From: Siphonodentalium dalli
Lineage: Eukaryota; Mollusca; Scaphopoda; Gadilida; Siphonodentaliidae
Length of the DNA: 64,000 bases
Direction of reading: 5' to 3'
Assembly (NCBI GenBank): GCA_032622095.1
Contig: CP136066.1
Span: 194,114,816-194,178,815, forward strand
The position numbers and the translations under genes are program-made. A model generated the notes under the pieces. It searched no databases. It worked only from the letters and a program-made list of their open reading frames with translations, and had not been told where the DNA came from. Shown in pieces: positions 1-12,351 of the stretch (the first letter of the stretch is position 1; every line of letters begins with the position of its first letter).

Positions 1-865
1 CGCCCCATTGGGTTAAAGTGCCTCAAATTTTGTAACTATGACAGTTCCATGTGGTTGGAAATGTTCCAATTTATGAATTGACGACCAGTTCAGTCAACAA
101 TTTCGACCGAAAGTTTGAAAATATTCGATTTTTGTTCTAATAACAACATAATTCACACTAAATACTAATTGGACAATCAACTAGTATAGTATGTTCAATT
201 TAGTATGTATGGTCTGTTATTCCCAACCGAACCGTATTAGGTACGAAATTACCAACTTTTGAAAATGTTGACTACAGTTGGTGTGAGTCCAAATGGTACC
301 TCACACTTCCCAACAGTCGGAAATATCCAACCTGCCACCCTCATAGGGTTGGACAATTTTCAACTGATGGCCATTTCAGACAAACCATTGGACCAAAAGT
401 AGAAAAATGTGTCACTATTGGTCTAAAAAAAAACAAATTCCCCATGTTGTAAAATAAAACAATTAATTGAGAACAATTTCAACTTGCAAAATGTCCAACT
501 AATGTTGTCATAAAAAATACCAGACACGTCAGTAGCCTATTATTTTTAATGTTTGCCACTTCTTTCGGGATCCACGACCCCAGTTTTCTATTATTTTATA
601 AGTATTTACTACATGTTTCGGGTGCCAACCCCTTTATTTTTAGTAAAGTGTTTAACTTATTATTTTTAGACACCACGCTTCCCGTCTTTCTAAGAATGTT
701 CGCCGCCAATTCATGCATGTAGCCTTCCAATGTATCACATAAGTTTATTTCCAATTATTTGTTCTCATATAGAAGATATCTACATATATATTTTGTTAGC
801 TAAATATAATACTCAGGGTTCTGACAAGTAGGATCACAAATGATATACTTTCCTGGTATATATGT
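1..865. other. AT-rich non-coding stretch
   Basis: No coding exon or clear repeat boundary was recognised. Longer open frames are absent on both strands and composition is like the rest of the window. Confidence 0.5.
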
Positions 866-1039
866 TAATGCCCTAAGTAATCGACTCAATAACCACAGCA
901 GAATTATGGGTAACTTTTCAGGATTTAGTCGGAAATATGGCTTGTTGCCATTCATCGGAAAGCTCTCCATTTCCGACTAAATCCTGAAAAGTTACCCATA
1001 ATGATGCTGTGGTTATAGAGTCGATTATTTAGGGCATTA
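866..1039. repeat. Foldback hairpin, 71 bp arms
   Basis: Arms 866-936 and 969-1039 are near-perfect reverse complements around a 32 bp loop. The left arm contains AATTATGGGTAACTTTTCAG and the right arm its complement, with only a few mismatches. This looks like a small foldback MITE. No target duplication was certain. Confidence 0.85.
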
Positions 1040-1342
1040 CTGTAGGTAACTAGATTACTCGGCATCCGATATAACAGGATACCACCTTTGTGATATCGAT
1101 ATGAGTCAATATAGCTAACATCAAACACTGTTTTCAACGAATGTCCATTACTCGCAAGACGACACGCGAGTCCATGGTCAGGATCCGTTCATATTCTAGA
1201 AAGGGATTGTTTGATTTATTCTTTTATCTTAGAAGCCAGTGTTGTGGAATGACGTTGAGTGCATTATGTTCCATTTGTAACTTTATCCATTGAGAGTTTT
1301 ATTATATCCGGTGTATAAATTTACGTGCCATTGCAGTCTAAG

Positions 1343-1871
1343 TTAAAGGCACAGGCGGCGTTCGTTGCAGAAATATTCATATTTGTTCAAATCGCCATAA
1401 ACAGAGGGAATTTTGAAATATATATATAGCTTTGTTTATATGCCAAACGTAATCAGCGCGTAAATAATATATTGTCGCCAAGACGTACGATGGTGTACGT
1501 AAACAAGAGCCTGCTCGTGTTATTGAAGTTTTGCTTCTGTTTACATAACACAGCGCAATTCTATTGGTTAATCACACATAAATGATATAAACGCTCTTTA
1601 TTATTTCCATATCAGGAAAGCAGTAATAAATAACGCTCTTTATGTTTACCATATCCGGATCTAAACACAAGCCAGGTTCCGTAACGTTTTTTGCTTTTGT
1701 TTACATAACACAGGAAAAACATTTGACAATAACATACTGTTTATGCTACATTTCTGATTGCTATAAGAACAAAGTTTGTCTATATTTTACTATTCTTTCT
1801 ATTTATGGCGGTTTTTGGAGGAGGTGAATAATTTAACAGCATACCACCACCAACGCCGCCCGTATCTTTAA
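1343..1871 (+). mobile_element. TTAA-ended MITE, family A, copy 1
   Basis: A 529 bp element that starts TTAAAGGCACAGGCGGCGTT and ends in the imperfect complement (AACGCCGCCCGTATCTTTAA). Three relatives lie at 13210, 17163 and 18132. Inside are two ACGCTCTTTAT words (1591, 1633) and a TATTTTACTATTCTTTCT tract before the right end. TTAA at both edges suggests TTAA-targeting insertion as in piggyBac-type elements, but whether TTAA is target or element cannot be settled here. There is no coding capacity, so it is non-autonomous. Confidence 0.8.
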
Positions 1872-1890
1872 CTACAGACCCATATAAAAA

Positions 1891-4800
1891 ATCAACATAT
1901 CCGCGTGCACATAATCGACTTATAATGTGAAATAGCTACATGGTGTCATTATTTGATTCTGAAATAAGCAGATAATGGAGTTATAGCCGTTATTTCGTTT
2001 TATGGCGTGGGCCACAGTGAAAACACGTGTTAACGAGCGTATACCTGAAAAGTTGTTCGTTGGCTTATTGTCTCATTGTCCGAACATATTCTGCTCAGAA
2101 TCGCCACATTATGAGTCGATAATGTGAATAAAAAACTCATTTTCAGCTCATTATAGACTCAAAATGAGGCAATTCGAAGCAGATTATCTAAACAAGATTT
2201 GTATAAGCAGATAAAGTGCTGATAAATACGTATAGTATCAAATTATGTCAAAAGTCATGGTTATTCTGTTTTTGGGTAGAACATTGGACTTTAATGGAAA
2301 ATCGTCATTTTCGTTTATAAAACCAGTGAACAGAAATTTGACTCTCGAATAAAGTTTTAAGAGTTGATGGTCCTAAACTGTAGCATTTCACTCACCAACA
2401 AGATATGTTATATATCAAAATGTCCAGCTGAATGTAGGGACAAATACACTGGTATAGCCATAAACAAAAATCAGTGCGAGCTGGGATTGTTAGGGTAAAA
2501 ACAGTTTTTCATAACTACAATCAGTGAAAACTCCAATCCAAAAATAGGAATAACAGTTCACCCTGATTGTTGGCGATGACTGAATTAGACGACATAATGG
2601 CCGGATTCGTCATCTCAGGTTAAACCTGGTTTACGTAAACCTCTAGGTTTAAACCGCCGTGAGTCAGCAAAATCCGTGGTTTAAACGCATTCGTCTTCTC
2701 TGGTTTAAACCTTGTCCAGCCAGACCAGTGGTTTAGCAGTAGTGTCTCTGTATCGTCAAGATAATTAAACGTACTTTCATAATGCGGACCGCCTCGTTTT
2801 ATTGATTGCGAAAATCAATAATTACGACAGCGGTCATATTTTGATTGGAAATTTATAAGCGAGAAGCAGTCACACATATATAAAGCGTATGGGGATAAGT
2901 TTTTGTCAATTTCAATATCGTTTTTGCGTTTTATAAGCTTAAACCGGCAACTAAACCATCTAATTCGGCGGTCCAGATAAACCAGCTTTATCGAGGCTAA
3001 ACTTGAGATGACGAATCCGTCTTTTCATCGCGGGTTAGAATTGTCAAACAATCAGTCATAGGGTGGAGCTGTAAATAATCTCGAGTGAGTGCGTGTCTAA
3101 GTGGCGACTGCTTTGCTCAGATATGGACATGTTCCTAATTATATGATTTTTACAACTATTTTGTGGTTTTTTTATTTGGCTTGTGGCAATCACAAATACT
3201 GGTGTTTTCTACGAATTCATTTGAAGGGTTCAACGTTTTAATCTTGACACCAAAACGATGCTACTGCATGGCCAGATATGCTATACACATAGTTTGCAAT
3301 CCTAAACTTATATTGCTATATGAGCCAAAATTGATGATCATGCCACAAAGCTCTAGTCTGGCTACGCCCATAAATTCCCATAATATTCTACCAGTTCAAA
3401 ATCTGGGAACCTTTTTGATTTTCTGCATGACGGGAAATTTATGACATTGAAAAAAAATCAACGCATGTTGGCCACTTCCAACAGTTCAAATGCCGCTTAT
3501 GGTGTGCACTCATAAGCAAATTGCCTTTACTTGACAGTGGATAAAAATTGCTGTGGGACTCGAGTATGGATACTTTATTCAGCGCCAGAGGGGCTTTGCG
3601 CACATTTTGATCATTTGAACATTTTAATTAAAAAAAAGAAATTAATTAAATTTAAAACAAACAAATTTAAATTTTGTTTCTTTTTAGATTCAACTCATTA
3701 CTCAATTTAACACAATTTTTTCATTTTAAATTATATTTTTCTTATTTTAAATAAAAAAATTTTAAACCTAACGCCGTTATACCACACGAATCACCACACC
3801 TAATTTAATTGACATCGGTCCAGGGGTGCTGGAGAACAGTTGCGAACAGACAAACGGACATACAGATAGACAGCTCCTATACCCTTTAATATATACAAAT
3901 ATGCATGTAAATACACCAAATTGTGTCTTTGCGTGTGAATCATCCTGCAGAAACCTATCACAAACAAAGTGATGAACAGAGCGTGAAACTCGTGTTGAGA
4001 GACATGCCCTTTGTTAAATTGATTTAAACACAGAATGAGATCGGATTAATAGTCAACGAGCGATACTTGTTTCTCAATGAATAAATCCATTGAGCGTGGA
4101 CGCGGTCACGATAATATATGACTTGTCAATAACCATTATATATCGGCCTATATTTTGGTCCGATTGGTAAGAGGGTATGTTGATTGCATGATCATATCAC
4201 CGAATGCATGATCATATCACCGAATCGAGTTATCAATTAGCTGGCATCTGATAGACAAAAACGCCCCCTTAGACCCGGTTTGGCTGGACAGCCAATGTAG
4301 GTTTAAACCAGGTTTAAACTAGGGGGTTTAAACCGGAGATGACGAATCCGGCCAGTAAGGTAATTGGCACGTGTTATGCGAGGTGTGTGAGGTGAATAAA
4401 TGTTTCACGGTTGATTTTCGGGAAAAAACCACATGTTTTGAAAAATGAGAGAATTATGAAAACCATCAGAACATAATATACGTCTTTATTTTATATCTAT
4501 GTAGAAATTATGTAATGTTACCCAGTAATATGGTGAGCTTAATTGCATTTAATATGACACAGTGTCATTGAATATTTAATATTGCCGCATCAAACAAATT
4601 CGCTGTATTTGGAATTACTTTTATGTTCATTTTGGGGTAAATTTATTTTTGAAAACAAGAGCATTGCTAGGGCGTGTAAAAGTATCAGCCTGTCTCCCCA
4701 AAAACCAGCACATTATCTGCTTATAATGGAATTGTTTTAGGTAGATAATCTGCTTAGAATCGCCTCATTTTCAATCCCTAATAATGAGAACACTTTATTC

Positions 4801-5202
4801 ACATAATCGAAGTAGATAATGTGCAAACCACGACACAAGTAAGCCAAATCACCACTTTTTCATCATGTTCTCCCGAAATCTCGCGCATTATCTGCTTATA
4901 ATAGAACTTGATTTAGGTAGTTAATCTCCAGAGAATTGCCTCATATTGTGACTATAATGTTCTGAAAATGAGAGCGTTTTAGTCACATTACCGACTCATA
5001 ATGAGGCGATTCTAAGCAGATTATGTGCGGACAATGACACAACAGGCCAAACACGCGACTTTTCATGTGTACACATTTTAACATGTGTTTTCACTGTGGC
5101 CCGCGCCATAAAACGAAATAACAGCTATGAATCCATTACCATGCGTGTTTCAGAATCAAATATTCACATTATAGGTCGATTATGTGCTAGGATATGTTAA
5201 CT
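1891..5202. repeat. 3.3 kb structure with ~300 bp inverted ends
   Basis: The left arm (about 1891-2220) and right arm (about 4709-5202) are inverted copies: the left reads CGTTTTATGGCGTGGGCCAC and the right has GTGGCCCGCGCCATAAAACG. Both arms are crowded with variants of CACATTATCTGCTTATAAT. The right arm is partly duplicated (4709-4880 and 4886-5202), and a further partial copy follows at 5211-5330. A GATTCGTC-type transposon sits inside. Probably an old foldback DNA transposon; no transposase was found. Confidence 0.7.
2598..4354. mobile_element. GATTCGTC-ended DNA transposon, copy 1
   Basis: Ends are TGGCCGGATTCGTCATCTC (2598 on) and its exact complement (ending 4354). Subterminal sequence is filled with palindromic GGTTTAAACC words at both ends, and an internal copy of the terminal word lies near 3009-3022. 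The same start, middle and end landmarks recur at 8577-12351. No transposase reading frame was found, so this is a non-autonomous or decayed DNA transposon. The flanks (ATAA left, GTAA right) do not give a clear target duplication. Confidence 0.7.
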
Positions 5203-5210
5203 TTTCAGGT

Positions 5211-6087
5211 GTACACTCTTTGACAGGCGCTTCCACTGTGGACCGCTCCATAAACGAAATAACGGTTAGGAGTCCATTATCTGATTATTTCATAATCAAA
5301 TAATCACATTATGTACCTATTATTGGAAACTGGCTTGTTTGTATTTTTAACTGTAAAATATACATACCAACGTTTATTCAGATCAAATAATCCAAACTGG
5401 AGTTCTCGGTCGAAACAAAAAAAAAATGTAAATGATGGACGGCACTACACCCGAGGGAGAACTTGTGTGAACACATAGATGTGAGCTGCAAACCATTGTT
5501 TGTGGTGAAATGTCCACTGTCCATGTAGTAGTGGGATGCAGGCGATATTAAAAGTCAATAGATCAATAAATAGCTAGATATTTGTTGAAATGTGGTATCG
5601 GTCTAATAAAACCAATGTGATGGTCAGTTTGGGCCTATAGTGATGTTGATCCATAAGCATCGGAGTCCAAACTGTTATTATACGAAATTCTCAAGTGGTG
5701 TTACCAAATATAGTGCACCCCACATGTCGACGTTCAATGGTTGGTCCAATAGTGTCACATTGTATAGATAAGTATAAAACATACATGTGGGATGCAGAAA
5801 ATGCAATGATTTGATGATGACATCCATTTGAAATGGACAACATGTGACGTCCATTTTTCCTTGTGTGACTTACATAAATTTATGTCTAGTTCACAAATAC
5901 CATTTAAACGCTTTTCAAAGTAATGATTCGTGAACTGCAACTCCAAAATCACCTCAAAAATCCATTATGTACGCCCATTTCCCCGAATTCAGACAAGTGG
6001 ACCCCCGTATGAGTGGACAGACGGACATAATTATTACATAATACGACCGATTGTCAAACGGGGGTATAAAAAAGAAATATTGGTTAT
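5211..6087. other. Extra arm copy, then non-coding DNA
   Basis: Positions 5211-5330 repeat part of the right arm of the preceding structure (CCACTGTGGACCGCTCCATA). The rest shows no recognisable gene or repeat. Confidence 0.45.
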
Positions 6088-7122
6088 GGACCAATAGGAA
6101 ATCTTGAGCACGAATCCTCCACAAAATTCCTAGGAATCCATATAGATGAAAACCTGACTTTCAAAAAACACGTGTCCTCTGTTCAAAAATGGTGAATGCC
6201 ATATACCACATCAATAAAGTTAAACACTTCTTTCCTGGTAGCGCACTTAAAACATTATATTATGCTCTAATACAAAGCCATTTAGTCTACGCTGTTCAAA
6301 TATGGGGACACGTCCCTGCGGTCCAAAAAATTTTCATGCTTCAAAAACGCGCAATACGAGTTATATGTAATAAGAAATATAGAAGCCACACAGAACCTCT
6401 CTTTAAAAAAGAAAATATACTCAAAATCTACGACATCCACAAAGTATAAGCGGCTGTTTTCATGCATGATTGGTATCATATGCGTTTAATAGAATCATTT
6501 ACCGACATATTTTCCAAACGGAAAACAGGACCAGCCACCCGACAAAAGCACCCACTATTTAAAAAAAAACCAAGAACATCTTGGTCCCAACAACTACCAT
6601 TTCATTCCTTTCCAACCATATGGAACAACTTAGATAACGAATTTACATCATACCAATCCAGACACACATCTAAACGACGTTTACATGCCGATTGCATTAA
6701 AAAATATGCTGCAACAATTAAATGCAACAATCAAAGATGTCCCGACTGTGTAGTAGCTCCTCAATAAGTGACTTCCCCTATACCGCAATCCTCAACCTCA
6801 CTCAGTACATTCCTACTCGACTTTCAAGGAACAACCCACTGACAAGAAAGAGACAAACCATCGAGTAACCAATAAACAATTTATCTAGACGTATACCCTC
6901 CATGTATATAATACAACCATTTTGTGATACATAATTATATAGCCGTGCATTGTACAAGAAATCATGACCGCCTATCATAACATCTTTTCATTTTTAAGGG
7001 GGTGGCAGTAAGACAGTCTAGCCTGACTATGCCACCCCTCGAATATACAACATAATATTTGTCAAATGTATTATGCAATAATATGTGTATATTTAAATAA
7101 AATATCCTATCCTATCCTATCC
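6088..7122 (+). mobile_element. 5'-truncated LINE (CR1/L2-like), dead
   Basis: This is the 3' end of a non-LTR retrotransposon. The reading frame begins with ESSTKFLGIHIDENLTFKKH, loses one base near 6188, continues with the family-typical TLYYALIQSHLVYAVQIWG and LQKRAIRVICNKKYRSHTEP blocks, meets an in-frame TAA near 6447, and resumes with AAVFMHDWYHM to a stop at 6767. These are the residues that normally follow the RT palm and thumb in CR1/L2-type elements. A short untranslated tail ends in ATCCTATCCTATCCTATCC (7103-7122), a microsatellite-like tail as in CR1/L2 elements. Most of ORF2 and all of the endonuclease are missing. Confidence 0.85.
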
Positions 7123-7339
7123 AATTTTATAACACATGTACATATCCAAAAAAGTTATTTTCACTTACGAAATCATGAACACTGGAAACTGTGCCTGGGA
7201 GATAATTTCCGGTTTATATGCCTCTCAAAATTCCCATATTTGTACTTAGAATTACGCCATGCAGCCCACATTTATTGGAGAAAAGTTATGACAAAGTACA
7301 GGCATTTTCGGGATCACATTTAGATTGGAGCTATCAAAT

Positions 7340-7560
7340 TTGAACGACATTCGTTCAGAAAAATGGCTGCCAGTAGCCGTCTTGGATTTAACTCAATGCA
7401 TCACCAAATCACCATTTTTCATCAAATTTATCCCAAACATCATATTGCTCTTCCGGTTCACGTCTGGCATTACTTCAACATTTAAACATACCGCATGCAT
7501 TATCGCTCCATTGATAGTAATGTATGACATTACCATTGACGCAATGTTGAACTGCGGCGG
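7340..7560 (+). repeat. Single relative of the 160 bp satellite unit
   Basis: Contains AAAATGGCTGCCAGTAGCCG then CTTGGATTTAACTC, matching the core of the satellite at 9.8-11.4 kb. It is followed by ATCGCTCCATTGATAGTAAT, which matches the sequence just after the array (ATCGCTCCATTGACTGTAAT, near 11430). It therefore looks like an unexpanded copy of the same repeat, with the same right flank. Confidence 0.55.
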
Positions 7561-8576
7561 CATTGACTCTTCATTCTAAGTAAACTGGGCCCGACAAACA
7601 AATTAGCAATCTATTGACTGCAAAATCCACTTAGCTTTGATTGCACAAATAACGATAGGCTAAGATGATATTTGGTAAACAAACAGCAGTGAATAGACTA
7701 TACTGACAACAAACAAACAAGTCTGCAATAAAACCGATACACACTAAAGTGATCGTCACAGCGCTGGTGCATTATAACAATGACAATATGCGATCATGTC
7801 TTATGTTAAGAACGCTGAACTGGATACTTGCTTGTCGTGACTGAACTGTCAAACTCGGTGTTGTCGTACATAAATGTACACATTAACCATTACAGGTAAT
7901 TTTCTATAAATTGATTTTGTTTCATCTCATTAATTGGATTGCACTCCTTTGTGGCATGCCGAAAAAACATATCGACCCTCTCAGGTCTTCACGCACATTT
8001 GTCAATCGATTCCTATCTGTACATTTCGTCGAGTATTTTTTAAAATTGCCTTGGTTGGATGTCGTGAAAATGCGTCACCTGTTTTTTAGATTCACAGTGA
8101 ATTAACATTGGCAACACAATCAGATGAAATGGGCATACTTCAACTGTCTTTTGTTGCTCATAATCCCTTGCACCAATAAAACATAGCTTCGTATATGTAG
8201 TTCCATGGCATTGGTTTTCGCATTATGCCCCACATTGCCCTACAGTTTTTCAGCATCGACGCGAACCTCTATCTGACCGATTTAAATTGGTGTCCCCATT
8301 GTTGGCATATATTTCATTGATGACCTAGGAAGTTTTTCATCAAAACTCTTCAATGCAATGATGATTTTAAATAATCTCTCTTTCACATAACTCTTCGACG
8401 TACGCTTCCTAATGCCCAATGCTTCTCTTCTCTGTGTGAGTTGGTGCAACAGCACCGCTGGCAATATTGACGAGTGAGCTTGGAGGGTTTGTCAAATCAA
8501 AAGGGTCTATCACTGATTATTCCAACAAATGATAAATCTTCTGCGGATGAGTGTTCCAACTGGCTGTAGAAGTTTT
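7561..8576. other. Non-coding stretch
   Basis: No gene, repeat unit or splice-bounded coding block was recognised. Short open frames at 7911-8105 (plus) and 8282-8464 (minus) have no family motif. Confidence 0.4.
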
Positions 8577-8980
8577 CCCAGGTTCGTCATTTCCGGTTTG
8601 AACCTGGTCTACGCAAACCTCTAGGTTTAAACCGTCTCCTGACAGCTAAATCCGTGGTTTAAATCCGAGACAACAGGTCTTAGTGATTCATTCACCACCT
8701 CTGGTTTAAACCGGGGTCCAGCCAAACCAATGTTTTTAGCAGTAGTGTCTCTGGATTTCGAGCTAATTAATCGTACTTGCATAATGCGGACCACCGCATG
8801 CCATCGACAGCTAAAATAAGTAATTACAACAACGAGCTTATTTTTGTAGCGAGAAACACTCATACCTGTAAAGTGTGTGGGGAAAGTTTGTTTTGTCAAA
8901 TTCGATTTTTTTTGCGTTTTAAACCCTTAAACCGGCAGCTAAACCCGGTTTAACCCTTTACCCAACAGAACGGCCATGTG

Positions 8981-9050
8981 CCATGCATTCTCTTATATAT
9001 ATATGCGAGTCGACCATAGGTCGCCTCGCATATATAAGAGAATGCATTGG
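8981..9050. repeat. 70 bp palindrome, GCATTCTCTTATATATGCGAG family
   Basis: CCATGCATTCTCTTATATAT leads into GCGAGTCGACCATAGGTCGC and then returns as the complement. It is paired with the inverted copy at 9172, and the pair recurs at 58823 and 59103. Confidence 0.85.
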
Positions 9051-9171
9051 CTTAACACATATTAAAAATGATAAAATTGTCAAAGAATGTAGAAAAATAT
9101 TACAAAAAATTGTAAAATTGTTAAAGAATGTAAGAAAAAATGGTAAAAAGTGTTAAAAAAGATTTGTTTTA

Positions 9172-9243
9172 GGCCAATGCATTCTCTTATATATGCGAGG
9201 CGACCTATGTTCGACTCGCATATATAAGAGAATGCATTGGCAC
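9172..9243. repeat. 72 bp palindrome, inverted partner
   Basis: Reads GCCAATGCATTCTCTTATAT, then GCGAGGCGACCTATGTTCGA, then the complement. Together with 8981-9050 it makes a hairpin-spacer-hairpin unit whose outer ends are also inverted repeats. Confidence 0.85.
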
Positions 9244-9789
9244 AGGGCATAACTGTAACAATCACAAAAATGGGGTCAATGAACCGGTTCCAATGATATC
9301 CATATTTGTATGGTGTTATTGAGACAGACCGAAGATATTTTAGGCTGTTGAAGCTTTATTTGGGCGTTTTTGTCTTTTTGTTGGGTAAAGGGTTAAGGAA
9401 GCTAGACATGAGATGACGAATCCGTCTTTTCTGGATCACGGTTTACATAGGCGGAGCTGTATACAATATCGATTGACAGCGGGTCCGTAAGGTGAGAGTG
9501 GCGGCTTGGCATTACCATGTCACAATTGATTCATTCTCACACGAGCGTACGTACGATTGTTCGTGTTAATCGATGACGTGATAATTATCATTAAAGTAAT
9601 GTGAAACACTCCGGTAGGGAGCTAACATAGAAATGGAGAATAATCTTGCTCAAATTAGTTATTTTTACAAATATTATATCCAAATTGACAACTCACATTG
9701 TCATTCTTATTAGCTCAAACTTTACAAAGTAATTGCCATGGCTTTGTCGTCCGTCGTCCGTGTGTGTGTGTGTACATAAGGCGTCAACA

Positions 9790-11400
9790 ATGCAGGCTAC
9801 AGGTCGTACCTTTGGTCGGATCATTATGAAATTTGTCATAGCTGTTGACATCAACATTCAGACCAGAATAATTAATTTTGGGGTCAATCGGAAAATAAAC
9901 ATGGCCGCCAGTGGCCATATTGGATTTCAAAATTCAATCCATTAGCACGGGCTACAGGTCGTACTGTTTGTCTGATCATCATGAAATTTCTCATGGATGT
10001 TAATATTGACATGTAGATGGGAACGAGTAATTTTGGAGTCATTCGGCCAAAAAACATGGCCGCCAGCAGCCATCTTGGATTTTACTCTTTGTATGACTAA
10101 ATCCTTTAGCACGGGCTACAGGTCGTACCTTTAGTCTGATCATCATAAAATGTGTCATGGCTGTTGAAATTGGAATGTAGATGGGAAAGAGTCATTTTGG
10201 GGTCATTCGGACAAAAAACATGGCCACCAGCGGCCATCTTGGATTTCAAAATGTAATCCATTAGCACGGTCCACAGGTCGTACTGTTCGTCTGATCATCA
10301 TGAAATTTGTCATGGATGATAATATTGACATGTAGATGACGAGTAATTTTGGGGTCATTCGGCCAAAAAACAATGGTCGCCAGCAGCCATCTTGGATTTT
10401 ACTCTTTGTATGACTAAATCCTTTAGCACGGGCTACAAGTCGTACCTTTAGTATGATCATCATAAAATTTGTCATGATTGTTAATAATGGCATGTAGATG
10501 GGAACGAGTCATTTTGGGGTCATTCGGTCAAAAAACATGGCTGTCAGCAGCCATCTTGGATTTTACTCTTTGTATGGCTAAATCCTTTAGCACGGGCTAC
10601 AGGTCGTACATTTAGTCTGATCATCATAAAATTTGTCATGGCTGTGAAATTAGAATGTAGATGGGAACGAGTCATTTTGGGGTCATTCGGACAAAAAACA
10701 TGGCCGCCAGCAGCCATCTTGCATTTAAAAAATTAATCCACTAGCACGGGCCACAGTTCGTACTGTTCGTCTGATCATCATGAAATTTGTCATGGATGTT
10801 AATATTGACATGTAGATGGGAACGAGTATTTTTGGGGTCATTTGGCCGAAAAACATGGCCGCCAGCAGCCATCTTGGATTTTACTCTTTGTATGACTAAA
10901 TTCTTTAGCACGGGCTACAGGTCGTACCTTTAGTCTGATCATCATAAACTTTGTCATGAATGTTAGAAATGACATGTAGATGGGAACGAGTAATTTTGGG
11001 GTCAATCGGCCAAAAAACATGGTCGCCAGCAGCCATCTTGGATTTTACTCTTTGTATGACTAAATCCTTTAGCACGGGCTACAGGTTGTACATTTAGCCT
11101 GATCATCATAAAATTTGTCATGAATGTTAATAATGGCATGTATATGGGAACGAGTCACCTTGGCGTCATTCGGCCAAAAAACATGGCCGCCAGCAGCCAT
11201 CTTGGATTTTACTCTTTGTATGACTAAATTCTTTAGCATGGGCTACAGGTCGTACCTTTAGTCTGATCGTCATAAAAATTTGTCACTGATGTTAACGATG
11301 ACATGTAGATGGGAACGACTCATTTTGGGGTCATTCGGCCGAAAACATGGCCGCCAGCAGCCATCTTGGATTTTACTTTTCTCTTCATGTCTATAAACTA
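9790..11400 (+). repeat. Satellite array, ~160 bp unit, about ten units
   Basis: The block CCATCTTGGATTT (or variants) preceded by ATGGCCGCCAG recurs near 9907, 10058, 10222, 10378, 10541, 10701, 10856, 11020, 11182 and 11348. Each unit also has TTTAGCACGGGCTACAGGTC, GTCTGATCATCATAAAATTT and ATGTAGATGGGAACGAGT. Two subtypes occur after CTTGGATTT: type A (CAAAATTCAATCC) and type B (TACTCTTTGTATGACTAAATC). The order is A B A B B A B B B B. Apparent reading frames on the minus strand repeat with the unit and are not genes. Confidence 0.9.
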
Positions 11401-12351
11401 GTATTAGACATTCAACTTTCCACATTTCTAATCGCTCCATTGACTGTAATACATTAAATTATTCCCTTTCCAAGTTGAGCTACAGTGTCATTGACACTTT
11501 CATATATTAATTACATGCAGTGAATCTTGATTAGTTTATTGCTAATAGTTGCGTCCCGAATCGAGATGTAAATATTTACAATTGAGCATAGTTCAGACGA
11601 TGTTTTCTATGGAGTGGTGCGGTCGATTTGCTAGATATTTTCGGCGATGTTAGTAGAATACTATATTCCTCCAGTTGGCATAGCACCTGAATACTACCTT
11701 CTCAGTTTCACGCACTAGTCCATAATATACCTTTAATATACTTTCCTGTGTGTCGTCCGCCTGGTAACTGTTTAGTTTGATTGCATGTTCATCTCACCGA
11801 ATCAGCTAGTTATTGAACTATCACAAACGCCTCCGTATACCCTGTTTGGGTGTACCGTCAATGTGGGTTTAAACGGATATGGCTCATTCGAACCTCCAAT
11901 TTGTTTTCTACATAATTTGGAGCGATGGATACGATAGCACGACAAATATACGAACTATTGATATACCGGCTTCGAATGCTCCGAAAAACACTTGCCAAAG
12001 TCACAGTAATTTTTCAGCCATTTTCAACTTTTCGCCAGAAGTCAGACAAACGCTCTGTATTGCTACTATATCAGGAATAGACTACCACGAAACGCTCTTT
12101 TCTGTTCCATGTCGCGCAAATGGCTATTTTGTGTTTGGGACCCAAACACCGTATTCACAGTTGTGTTTTTCATTACTACAATTACTCTTTTTTGGTTACA
12201 TAATGCTCGTAGAAAGGTAGTTCAGATATTTATCGACCTATTTCGATATTGAGATAAACTCAAAAGCGGATAATATTATGTGTATTTTGGAGCGCCAACC
12301 GCCATGTGGCTTTTAAATGAGTTTAAACTGTAAATGACGAATCCGCCCGGG

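Larger units (their letters stand above)
8950..9396. mobile_element. piggyBac-like MITE, 447 bp
   Basis: Starts TTAACCCTTTACCCAACA and ends with the exact complement, giving 18 bp perfect ends including TTAA. A TTAA site followed by CCCT is the classic piggyBac terminus. It sits inside a GGTTTAACC-type word of the host transposon. There is no coding capacity. It carries two hairpins (8981-9050, 9172-9243). Confidence 0.8.
8577..12351. mobile_element. GATTCGTC-ended DNA transposon, copy 2, interrupted
   Basis: The left end CCCAGGTTCGTCATTTCCGG (8577 on) and right end (AATGACGAATCCGCCCGGG, to 12351) are diverged copies of the termini of the element at 2598. Internal landmarks agree: GATGACGAATCCGTCTTTTC at about 9412, and TTTGATTGCATG...ATCTCACCGAATC at about 11777. 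It is longer than copy 1 because a piggyBac-like MITE (8950-9396) and a satellite array (about 9790-11400) lie inside it. No intact transposase was found. Confidence 0.6.

Noticed and set aside
8950-9396. Bidirectional terminator or regulatory stem-loops
   Set aside because: Perfect TTAA-CCCTTTACCCAACA ends show it is a transposon; the hairpins recur in another element.
10203-11020. Minus-strand open frames of 60-96 residues
   Set aside because: They repeat with the satellite unit (MTNFMMI...VRPVARAKG in each) and are by-products of the array.
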